DNA of 64,000 nucleotides. Origin: Oscheius onirici (taxonomy: Eukaryota; Nematoda; Chromadorea; Rhabditida; Rhabditidae). The stretch spans positions 2,356,064 to 2,420,063 of the forward strand of contig OW051468.1 in NCBI GenBank assembly GCA_932521025.1, given 5' to 3'. Of the stretch, positions 47,901-58,539 are shown one piece after another. The position numbers and the translations under genes are program-made. The notes under the pieces are model-generated. The model searched no databases. It had not been told where the DNA came from and saw only the letters and a list, made by a program, of their open reading frames with translations. The number at the start of each line of letters is the position of its first letter. Positions within the stretch are counted from its first letter, which is position 1.

Positions 47901-50900
47901 TTCGCCAATGCTCAGAGTGGTCCTGTCGCGAACCTCTCCGTCGCCGCCAAAGCGAAGAAGAAGGGCGTCGTTGCGACCCAGAATGACACATTTGTCCTCA
48001 TAGCAAGACATTCTTCTGGCTTGGAAGGTCAGTGTTTCGGTTTCTTGTCTCTGGAACGTGGTTACGATATTTATTTACCGTAAAAGCTCTAATGGAAGCC
48101 TACCCCTTACGCAATTACGTATTCACCTTTTTTGGGCTCAAGACGTCATTTTTCAACTTTTTGGTGTTCTACAAAGTTGTAGAGGACGTCAGGGGTTACA
48201 ACTTTGCAGAATATCACAAAGTCAGAAAATGATGTCTTGATCCCAAAAAACGGGCGTACGTAATTGCGTATCTTACGTAAGGGGGTGGGCTTCTACTAGA
48301 GGTTTTACGCCGTAAAATTTACGGTAGAAGAAAAATAATCGAAAACTCACAGCATTGGCCAGCTCGTCCACAATGTTGTCCCCTTGAGCAATATGATGAA
48401 TCGTGAACTGATTTCCCTCCAACATGATCCACAATTGTCGTCCGTTCTCCAGCTCAATTCTTCCACAGATATCTTTCGGTTTCTGTGAATCCAGAGCCTG
48501 TTCCCGACTTCCTAATGGTGGGACCATGTAGGTCAGTCGACTGGACGAATTCATCTCATTCTCAAGAACATCCATTACGGGCTGATCCGTCACGAGTTTG
48601 ATCTGCTCGACACTGCTCAGACTTTCCAGCACGTGATTGCGCTTGCTCTCGATATCGTAGGTGTTGATGTGAGCGTCGACCGAAGCCCTCACGGCATTCT
48701 CGATACCGGCAGCGTTTTCTGTCAACTTCAGACGGAGTTCAGCCAAGACGGGCTTGAACAGATCTTTCTGAACGCTGAGGTCGTCAGGGAATGAAAAGAG
48801 GAAATCTTCGTCTTGTTCTTCGCATTTCGTCGGCATTGAAGCAGCAATTCGACGTCCTCTGGCTGCATTTTGACCGTTCGGGGCGTGAGTGACGGCCTTC
48901 ATCGAAGAGCACTTCTTGGCGCCGCAGTCGCAGAAGAAGGAACCGTTTTTGCTAGAAAATATTTAGGTTAGAGATTACACTACTGTAGGATTTTAAATCA
49001 GTTACGTCAAGAAACTACAGTATACCTTCAAAGGCTACTGATCAGACTCAAATAGTAGAAGAGAGTCGCCTGAACCTTGAAAGGAACTCTATTCGTCAGT
49101 AGAGATTTTTATACAGTTGCTGGTATACGGTATTTTGAGACATATGATTTATACCGTAACAAAAGCAAAAGACGCTCGCAAAGTCGACTGGATATGTCAA
49201 GCTACCCGCTTTACAGTTCCGACTGAAATATCCAAAGGATGTGTCTTGTTAATTAACTACCGTAACCCAGTTTTTTTTAAATTCTGTACTGTTCTTGTTT
49301 GCATAGCCTTGGTGAGAAAAACGATTGGTTCCTTCAAATTTATATTTTGAATGATGAAGGCAGACTATCCCTTACCCATGCCGTAAATATTTGAATAGAG
49401 GCACTGCGCCACTATTCGCATAAAAAAATTACGCAATTACGTACACATTTTTTTCGGATTGAAGAAAATATTTTTCGACTTTAATACTAATTTTCCCATA
49501 CAGATATGGATCCTGGCTAACAGTAAAAAATAATGAAAAAGTTAAAAAATGTCGTCGTCAATCCGAAAAAAATGCGTTGCGTATTTTTTTGTATTCTAAT
49601 AGTGGCGCATTCAAATATTTTCGGTAAACTGAAAAGATAAACCAACCTGAAAGCGATGTCATGACCACGATGGCAGTTGACGGCACAAACACTGCAGCAA
49701 CCCATCTGACCGACAAAGTTGCACGTATAGCAATTGTACCATGGCTGGGTCTTGTATTCTGGTTCTACATTATTTGTATCATTCTAAAGGCTTGACATAC
49801 TTGCTTCCGTCAAGGTAAAGCTGCACAAATTGGAGGAGCTTGCATGACCTCTGACGGCATCCAACTTTGCGGAGATTGGAAGAGCCTGACAGCCGCGTCG
49901 AGTCACTAGCTCTTTGACAGCTTCCAGGTCGGAATAGTAGCCGTCGAAGCAGTCTCCACCAAGTGTGGTGAAGAGTTCGGTAACGTAATGGAGCAGAGTG
50001 TTAGAGACACTGAGTCGGTACAGTAACTTGGTATTATCCTGTAGGAGGACAGTTTCTCCGCGGACGACTTTCTCTTCAGTTCCGTTCAATCCACACCAGT
50101 TCCCAAGGACAGAGGCTGCTGATTTGGCAAGCTGAAAGTTCAGTCAAACAACCTTTGTCTCTCTCACCAAATCTTACCTGAACATGTGTAGATGCATCCC
50201 CATACTGGCAAAGCAACTTGACGGCTTCTTCCAAAAACTGTCTCTTCCTTCTTTTGGCACTTTCCAGCTTGTAGTGAGTATAGACTCTCGGCTCTTTCTG
50301 AGGCCTGCTGCACAACCAAGACTGAGCAAATCTGTCAGTTGACTGAACTTCAATTGGGACAAACTGGGACAGTTCTTCAGTAACTGCTTCTCTGACGACG
50401 ACATCAACACAACCAGTAACGAGTTCGGCCAGATTGTCTGCTTTGAGATGTTTTAGAACGCCTCCAAACTCTGCGAGAGTAATAGCAGGAAACTGGGAGT
50501 TTTTGATCCAGAGTGGTAGAAGATGAATCTTGGATGAGATGGCCTCAGCTAGAGCTTCTTTGATGGCTGGGTGAGTCATGCGACTCAAGAATCGTCCGTC
50601 GTTGTCTACTACGTTCTGATCTTCTGAAAGATATTTGCTCTGCCCTCTGTCCCTCTGTCCCTCTCTGTCCCCCAAAACTCACCAAAGATATTCCGGAAAG
50701 AAGCTACCAGGCACGGATTCAGAGCTCTTCCATTCTTTTGACTCTCACTTCCACAAGCCTCTAGCCAAGTCAGTAGCGGTCCCATCGGCGGCATTTGAAC
50801 CCATTGATTGGCGTAGATTTCCGAACAGAACAGCTCCCCGATTACATCACCGAACAGCTGATTCAACGGGTAGTACTCGAAACTTTCCGGAGCCGCAGTG

Positions 50901-53900
50901 CTTGTGGCTACTGAGAGCAAGTTGTCCGTCAGGAAGCGATGATGCAAGCAGTAGTTGTCCTTCATTATCAGATTTAGGTAAGTGTTGGCAGTTTCGGCGT
51001 CCTCGATGGCATACTGGGCACTGCTGGCCACGTCGATGAAAAAGTCAATCATACCTTCGTGGCTGTTGTTTCTCTCATTCTGGAACTGATGGAAGAGGTA
51101 GGTACAGAGTTCAGAGCGCATGCACTCAATTATTCCCTCGATTACGGTAGGTTCATCGGCCGATAGGACACAGTCGAGCTTCTCAAAGCTCAGTTTAAAA
51201 CTGTTGCTCGGATACGCCGGACTGATGGTCTTCTTCTTCTCGTGATGCATCATGTCGAGGATTTGGGAATGTATACTCTCGTCGACCATTCGCTGAAACT
51301 GCATGCACTCGTTCAGTACAGAGTTACGGTAGATGTTGAACAGGGCTTGGAGACGGTCCAGACCGGAACGGAAATTCCATCTGGAGCAGGAAAGGAAGAG
51401 CTCGTAGCGGTCGAGATACTTCAAGGTTGATCTGGAATTGCGAGTTTTAGGCAGACAGAGAGACTCACCTCAGTAGTTTGATAGTAGCCGGTGAGAGTAT
51501 CATATCCCAACTGATTGCGACCAGTAGACAGTCATAGAAGCTCAATATGAGATGACTGTCCATGGAGGTGAACTTTCTGGACCGACAGCGAATTTCTTCA
51601 GTGAAGAGAGTCAGAATCCTCGCGAACAAGACTTCCACATTTGCCGGTCCGTAAAACTGCTCAACCTTCTTGCTCATCACGTCACTGTACAGAGCTTTGA
51701 ACATGTTCTGACCCTGTCCAGATCGGTAGTACGGTAGAAGACGGAACATGTGACTCAACACTACGAGATCGTCTCTTTCATCCAGTTCATTTTCCGTAAA
51801 GACTGGGAAGACGTAAGGTGGACAGAGCTCCCCGGGTTGAGTAAGAGACCATTGTGCAAAGTTTCGAAATCCTTTGCTCAACTCTTCTCGGCTGCATCCC
51901 GTCTCCTCAATCGACGTCAGTTTATCGACTTCCGGAAGTTCGGCAATGATTTCGGCTTCTGGAAGACTCATGCAAAGCTTGAAGTACTCGAGAAAGTTGC
52001 CGCCAGTGAAGAGAATGTGAATGAGAGACATAATTTCGTCTGTCAGAGGGTCGACGGCTATTCTCTTCTGTGCACTGAGACTGTTAAAGTAGGCTAGAAG
52101 GTCCGAGAAGAGACTGATGGGCTTCGGACTGGATACCATGGTAAGACGAGCACTTCGACAAAGAAGAAGGTCGTTGAGAGAGAAACTATGTCTGAACAGT
52201 GGTTTTTTTAAACATTAAATGTTAGTGAGCCCGTGACGGTATCTGTTGCAGTTCAAATTGGCCAGAACTCGAATATTTTTCGTTTTTTGACAAATTTTCC
52301 CAAATTTTCATTATTTTTTCTTTCAAAACACATTGATTAATTTCTTTTCCTCGTCGTTTAAAGGAAGCCTTTGGCTATGCCAAAAATGCCAAAACCGCTG
52401 CAGGACCATTTGGCATTGGTCCCGTCACGATCTTGCATACTTTTTATTTTTTGATGCTTTGCACTCGTTTTATCGTTTTCAAACCGTGTTTAATCGATTC
52501 AGCATAAAATTTTCCACCAGTTACGTCTATTCCGACATCAAAATTTCTGTGTTTAGGAAAGAATAAAATAGGAAAGAACAGAAACGCTGTTTTCGCCTTT
52601 TCCTTCCAGTTCTGCTATATTTTTGTTATTGGAATGTACGTATCTGATGTAAAATTTGGTGCCGAATCAATTAAACATGGTTTGGAACCCAAAAAACGAG
52701 TGTAAGCCGTCGAAAATGGGAAAATAAAAATTTTGGGATGAGATCGTGTCGGGACCCGCTGCAATCGTGACGGAACCAGCGCAGTTGGTCTCGCAGCGAT
52801 TTTCCAAAGCCGGAGACACGCTTTAAGACCAAAATCGCTCGTGAAACTGTTTTCACTTGTATTTTTCTACAATTTTTTGGTCGTTTTGGTATTAAAATGT
52901 TTGAAATATGTTATTCTACAATAATAAAAAAATAAAAACAAAAACACCAAAAATACAGATAAAAATCGAAAAAGTTGGTCAATTTGAAATGCAACCTCTC
53001 TCTTTTCATTCTGTCAATCTAAAACTCACTTTTCTCCATCACTATGTTTCCTCTTCAGTCGTTCAATGAAGAATCGGAAGACCATCTCCACCAGGTCGTT
53101 TCTTAAAGCTTCTGGAGCCACAGCCACAATGGTCGTCACAGCCAGCTCCGCCTGCGGCATTCCCTTCTTCAAACACTCTTCGATGATCTCTTTTTGAACT
53201 TTTTCAGAAATGGCTCCAATGCGGACAGCCTTCTCGAAAGAGTCTCTCACGTCCTCATTACAGCAACCGAAATCGGTAGAACTCAGATCACAGAGTCGCC
53301 GGAGCGACAGTTTCATCTTTTCCGATTCAATCTCGGCACTTTTGGACGTGAGATTCTGGAGCAGGAAACATAGATGAACCTTCAATTTGAGGATTCTGGC
53401 ATTCTTGGACATTTCACTGGCATGCTTTCGGTCCAAATCGACGGGAACAGTGGAGAAGAGATTATCAAGCCAGCCATCGACATCTGACCCGTCCACGGCA
53501 TTCGTATCGCTGTCTCCGTCGGATTCCGTCAGCCTACCGACTATTTCTTCTTCGACCATGGTCAGGATCGTGTCTATGCACTCCCACATCTGGTTTTCAT
53601 AATCTAGAGCATGGTGGTCTGGAAGCCAGGGAAGAATCTCTAGGAAGAAGTCGACCATGTGGAGATATCGATCGGTGACTTCCTGAAAATATTCACTGTT
53701 ACTGTCAATGTTAAAGACTTACAGTAGGTCCCTCCTTCAGAGTATCCATATATCCTTTGACCAATAAACCTATAAAATCGTCCGTCTCTGAAGGCAGTTC
53801 CCTTCCAGCAAAGTAGTACTCGATAGCAGTTCCGTGGATCCCTACAGCATAATTGTAGATCTCGTCCTTTTCCCGAATGTATCTCTTCATATAGGCCAGA

Positions 53901-55018
53901 GAAATTTGAACAATGTTCTTTGTGACTTCCAGATCAAAGGGGATGTCCTTCCAGTCTTGAACTACCAGAGTCATGACGGCTTTGCATCGGTTCATGAAGT
54001 CTTCATCTCTGAATTCTATCATTTCTCTGTTCCAGTAAAAACTCACGATTTGGGTAGATCTCCTTTTCCTGACAGAAACATAGAAGAGGCAATGACCAAG
54101 TTCTGGTCGAAACAGCTATTGAGAAGCTTCGAAATGATTCCTTTCTCCATTAGGTGCAGTCGGTTTTTTCTTTTGAGATCTCTCTAAAAGAGGAATTGCA
54201 TACTAGTAAGTCTTTTCAGTCGGATTCACGCCACCGCGGATTCACTTCCAAACGGGTCTGCACACAAAACTGGCGGCTTGCTGTAAATTTCTTCTTATCG
54301 GGACCAATCGCACCAGTCTATAACATTTTAGGGGTTGTTTTAGCAAGTCTTTTCCTCACATTATGCACAATCAGATAAACATAAACAAAAATTGAAAATT
54401 CTAAAAACATCCTCTAAAATTTAAAAAACTGGTACGGATGGTCGCTACACGAAGAAATCTACAGTAACCGGCCAGTTCACTTAATTTCTGTACAGATTAT
54501 ATGGCTAGGGATTAAGCAATAATTTTGTCCGATTATTTTTCTGAGAGAAGGAGGGTATCTTAGTCAATCACATGAACACAAACAAAAATCCAAGTAGAAG
54601 AGGAACCAACTTTTCAGTTCTGCTCGAAACTAGACTCACCTTCCTTTCGTTCTCCCCGTCATCGTTCCTCTCTATGCCATCCAGTTGCTTCTTTTCATCT
54701 TCCGTCAGTTCAAAAACAGTCGGATCCAGCGGCTCGTCCTTACACAGACTCTCTACTAGCAGTTCCCATTGTTCTAAGCTCAAAGATTCGACTGGGAAAG
54801 TGGCCAATCTCGCGAGAATTTTATTGTAGGCCGTGTAAATCTGCGGCAGCTCTCTCTTTGTAACTGAATATGTAATGATTAAACATTCTGAGAAACGCAC
54901 ATTTAAAGTTGCCCGATAAGATGGCAACGTCTCGAAGAATCGACTGTATGTCCGGATATAATTGACTCTGAGCCGATCTGATGATCTTGAGGACGAGTGG
55001 ATTTTCTTCGGTTATCAT
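35973..55018 (-). CDS. UBR4: E3 ubiquitin ligase UBR4 (pushover/BIG family)
   Basis: A giant gene of more than 30 exons, roughly 4,500 residues (human about 5,180). It is shortened mainly before the UBR box, with about 1,300 residues there against about 1,650. Recognisable blocks in order: SFYDCLLVAISWDMILSPAT at 51,500; the UBR box at about 49,760-48,905 (PWYNCYTCNFVGQMGCCSVC, CHRGHDIAF, NGSFFCDCGAK) with its zinc Cys/His; a beta-propeller-like region; the zinc cluster CPRCSSVVPPNPGVCENCGE then [20 protein letters not shown] at about 41,800; LLEDDNGMELLVNNQIISL at 39,100; a hemi-RING (ACCICREP and VHIDCHMTAVR) at about 36,900; and QGGGRESNAQYL at 36,470. It ends ETLEMHQAQ at 35,976. It binds N-degrons and, with an E2, builds ubiquitin chains. 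The start ATG at 55018 follows a TTTTCAG about 40 nt upstream. Many introns carry MITEs. Confidence 0.96.
37072..37110 (+). repeat. 5' half of a tRNA-like module (UBR4 intron)
   Basis: The sequence GTATGGCAAAGTGGTTAGAG then CGCTCGTCTAGTAACCAGAG looks like the D arm and anticodon arm of a tRNA. The T arm/B box is missing, so this is a truncated SINE or pseudo-tRNA, antisense to UBR4. Confidence 0.45.
37751..37835. repeat. Two opposed tRNA-like B boxes (UBR4 intron)
   Basis: On the minus strand GGGTTCGATTCC (plus positions 37760-37771) is a perfect B box. About 60 nt away on the plus strand CTGGTTCAATCTCC is another B-box-like stretch. They are probably two decayed SINE heads in opposite orientation. 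Confidence 0.4.
38522..38923. mobile_element. Palindromic MITE filling a UBR4 intron
   Basis: The arms are inverted copies: CCCCCAAACTTGGGTTTTTG then GGGGTCGGCGGAG on the left, and CTCCGCCGCCCCCAAAAATC then CAAGTTTGGGGG on the right. Inner inverted blocks include GCAAAGTTGTAG and CTACAACTTTGC. The intron is 38492-38937 (446 nt), so only about 44 nt of it is not element. The right arm contains a 19-G run. The target duplication is uncertain (GACAGA on both sides, a common motif here). Confidence 0.75.
38888..38906 (+). repeat. 19-nt G homopolymer inside a MITE arm
   Basis: An uninterrupted run of 19 G. The opposite arm has only CCCCCC-A-CCCCC at this place, so the run has probably grown by slippage after insertion. 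Confidence 0.95.
39877..39943 (+). repeat. tRNA-like module (UBR4 intron)
   Basis: TAGCCTAATGGTTAACG (A box) and CTCGGGTTCGACTCCTGTTC (perfect B box at 39926-39937) have tRNA spacing. Acceptor-stem pairing is not convincing. It is antisense to UBR4. Confidence 0.5.
40603..41021. mobile_element. Intact MITE occupying a UBR4 intron
   Basis: The left end CAGTAGGCATGGCAAACCTG and the right end GGGCCATGTTTGCCATGCCT-G are inverted repeats. Inner arms share TGATTTTTCTTGTTTAAAAA and AGAAAACAGAAAACTGA-type blocks. The flanks CTCACAAT (40595-40602) and CTCACGCT (41022-41029) are a decayed 8-bp duplication. The intron is 40566-41032 (467 nt); minus the 419-bp element and one duplication it would be about 40 nt. 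Confidence 0.85.
42191..42264 (-). repeat. tRNA-like module (UBR4 intron, sense)
   Basis: On the minus strand TTGGCTGACTGGTTTGCG then TGCTTGTCTAGTAAG and CACGGGTTCGATCCCGCG form D-arm-, anticodon-arm- and T-arm-like segments. The B box is perfect. The flanking stem does not close, so I call it SINE-derived or pseudo-tRNA. Confidence 0.5.
46024..46101. mobile_element. 78-bp micro-MITE with perfect 8-bp TSD (UBR4 intron)
   Basis: The ends CAGGCTTGTTGA and TCAACAAGCCTG are inverted, and the element is flanked on both sides by GTAACTAC (46016-46023 and 46102-46109). The CAG..CTG ends plus the 8-bp duplication are hAT-like. Confidence 0.85.
46109..46342. mobile_element. Palindromic MITE with TA target duplication, copy 1 (UBR4 intron)
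   Basis: The inverted ends are CCCTAAAACCTCCATTAGAA and TTCTAATAGAGATTTTAGGG. Both subterminal arms carry ACGTAAGATACGCAATTACG-type sequence. The flanks are TA at 46107-46108 and 46343-46344, as for Tc1/mariner-type insertion. The left TA lies within the target duplication of the neighbouring 46024-46101 element. Confidence 0.8.
48078..48312. mobile_element. Palindromic MITE, copy 2 (UBR4 intron)
   Basis: Same family as 46109-46342: left arm CCGTAAAAGCTCTAATGGAA with CGCAATTACGTA, right arm TACGTAATTGCGTATCTTAC with TTCTACTAGAGGTTTTACG, central block TACAAAGTTGTAGAGGACGT then AACTTTGCAG. The flanks are TA. Confidence 0.8.
49381..49624. mobile_element. Palindromic MITE, diverged copy 3 (UBR4 intron)
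   Basis: The ends CCGTAAATATTTGAAT and ATTCAAATATTTTCGG are inverted. The arms carry GCGCCACTATT and AATAGTGGCGC, then ACGCAATTACGTAC-type sequence as in copies 1 and 2. The right flank is TA; the left flank is TG, probably a decayed TA. Confidence 0.7.
52194..53028. other. Long UBR4 intron (about 835 nt) without recognisable content
   Basis: It separates the exon ending KRKHSDGEK from the exon starting HSFSLNDLLLC. It is A/T-rich with some inverted similarity between CCCGTCACGATCTTGCA-like sequence at about 52425 and GAGATCGTGTCGGGACCCGC near 52740. It could be an eroded element, but ends and duplications are not definable. Confidence 0.4.
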
Positions 55019-55329
55019 GTTTTCGTTGGTTTATCTATACATGGGTACAGTTCAGGCTGAAAATATTATAAACTGATGGAAAACGTCGAAGAAAAGGGGA
55101 GAAAGTTGAGAAATATTGGAAAACTCGGGTTTTCTTTCAAGTGTTCGAGAAAAATAGCCAGTTTGGAGACGAGGAAGTAGTGAAGATTCTTCTAGAAGAC
55201 CAGTGGGTTTGAAAAGTGACTGAAAATGAAGATAGAAAAGGAATGCTGCTCGAACGTGAAATATTGGTCTCCAAATAAAGGCTACGGTAGAAGAGTCCAC
55301 GTACGTCGGCTTCCTGTCAACATTTCGAC

Positions 55330-56153
55330 TCTAACGGCTAGGTTTGACGAGAGAAAAAATCTACTTGGTATTGGATGCTCAGCCAATATGTGCAGCTAAA
55401 TCTGAGAGTCCAATTTGCGGTCTTGCAGTGAAGAAAAATCCGTTATCCGAGTTTTTTCTAATTTCCGCGTTCCGCGGAATATTTCGACAGTTCGACTGTT
55501 TCGCTGGCAACGGTGGTGGATCCTCGTTTCAAAAACAGCTTTGGATGGCTCTGCATTGTGGCAAAACATTACTGGATGGCAAAATAATGAGAGCGTGGCT
55601 GTACTTGAACCGGAGACTCTGACGCACGTGTACCCGATGATGATTGTTTCGACGTTTTCTCGTCTCTCGCAAACCGATAGGCTCTTCGAAGCGCCTGTAC
55701 AAGAGAATGCAGAAATGGTATCTTTTTTCCCTAGCATCAGATGCATTGCTTCAAAGCTTCTTTCCGCGCCGAGCACGACTTCGGAAAGCGAGAGACTGTT
55801 CAGTGCTGCTGGTCTCGTTGCTTCAAACAAGAGGGCCAGATTGGATCCTTCAACTCTGTCGAAGATACTCTTCTTGAAGTGCAACATGTTTGAAGCACAA
55901 TGTTAACTGTGTTATGTGTTTTGAAGTAGCTTTGGCTCTGCTTTTTGTTGTTCGGTTTCGTTTGTGGTTTAGCTTCCAATAAATACTTGTTTTTGATCTT
56001 GTCCTTGCTCAAATTTTATAGAACTAGCTCTCAGAGTGGTTTGTTTGGAGAAAAAAAACAAGTACAAGCGTGAAATACCAAATTTTCTTAGTTTTCCGCG
56101 GAAATAACGGATCTTCCGCGCGGAACTTTTTTTGTCGATTCCGCACATCAGTG
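55330..56153 (+). pseudogene. Degenerate hAT-family transposase and element right end
   Basis: Fragments of one transposase lie in different frames. VDPRFKNSFGW (about 55516-55550, ending at a stop soon after) is the hAT DPRFK motif. STTSESERLFSAAGL then LDPSTLSKILFLKCN (55770-55895) is the C-terminal hAT dimerisation domain (T-S-x-x-S-E-R-x-F-S). The frame shift and stops make it non-functional. Downstream, inverted CCGCGGAA-rich sequence leads to TTCCGCACATCAGTG at about 56138-56153, a hAT-like right terminus. The left terminus was not found. It lies between UBR4 and UBE2D. Confidence 0.8.
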
Positions 56154-56522
56154 GTAAAGACTACTGAACAAAGAGACAAACTAGGGCATAACAGACAAGC
56201 ATCTAAAACAACATCAAGACTTTGGTAAAACTACAGGACCAGCAAATGGAGAAAGGATTAATCATGATCATCATAGGGGAAGTAGGTTCTCTTATGGCAG
56301 AAGAACGCTTCGGATTCTATATGCTCAACAACACGGAAGTCTCTCCGCAGTGCGATCTTATAAGACTTGCTAGGCGAGTTCGTCTGTTATAGTTTGGCTT
56401 TTAGTCTGGCACTGTGATGCTACGATTCCACGCAAGAGTCTTCTGCGGACCACAGCGTATCCTCTAGGCCAACAAATCGAGCGACCTCACAAAACATTGA
56501 AAAGGAGCACTTATTTCTAATC

Positions 56523-56893
56523 AGGGCTGGGCGAATAGTAAAATCAGGTGCGAATGTATTCGCAAGGCCAAAATTGATGCGAATGCGGATACATTCGCAA
56601 GCTAAAAAAAGGTGCGAATGTATTCGCATAGCCGAAACTGATGCGAATGCGGATTTTAAAAAAGTGCGAATACTCGCGAATCCGAATTTAAAAAATAACA
56701 CTAATTCACAAACACGAGTTGGGAGCAACATCTAAAAAACCGCGCTAGTATTCGCAAATTCGCACTGATCAAGGCGAATTTCGAACAGTCAATTTTTTAA
56801 AAACGCGAATTTCGAAGTCATTTTTTGAAAATGCGAATGTGAAATTCGCAAAATAGTGCAAATATTCACGAATGCGAACTATTCGCTCAGCCG
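56523..56893. mobile_element. hAT-type MITE with perfect 8-bp TSD
   Basis: The left end is CAGGGCTGGGCGAATAGT and the right end is ACTATTCGCTCAGCCG. The flanks are TTTCTAAT at 56515-56522 and 56894-56901. The body is built of repeated TGCGAATGCGGAT and GTGCGAATGTATTCGCA units, typical of subterminal transposase-binding repeats. Confidence 0.92.
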
Positions 56894-57052
56894 TTTCTAA
56901 TACTAACCGTGAGTGTCACTAGCTAGATAAACTACGAGTGGAAGACAAAAGTTTACTGAGAGAAGGCATGGGTAGTAGTAACAGCAGATGGGGAAGAATT
57001 AAAACGATGAAATGTTGTTGCTGAAGATCCTGGAGCCATCATTCCTGTCGTC

Positions 57053-58539
<1,487 letters not shown>

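Larger units (their letters stand above)
55019..57052. other. Intergenic region UBR4-UBE2D dominated by mobile elements
   Basis: It contains the UBR4 5' flank, the hAT remnant (55330-56153) and the MITE at 56523-56893. No other gene is supported. 56160-56510 holds nothing recognisable. Confidence 0.6.

Noticed and set aside
53400-53602. Plus-strand open frames opposite UBR4 exons, and similar frames across 36-55 kb
   Set aside because: They are antisense shadows of conserved UBR4 coding exons and have no motifs of their own.
55415-55906. Intact 163-residue host gene
   Set aside because: Its C-terminal half is the hAT dimerisation motif, and the DPRFK motif of the same protein lies in another frame. 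It is a broken transposase.
56523-56893. CRISPR array or satellite from the regular TGCGAAT units
   Set aside because: Units vary in spacing and orientation and lie within a transposon bounded by inverted ends and an 8-bp target duplication.
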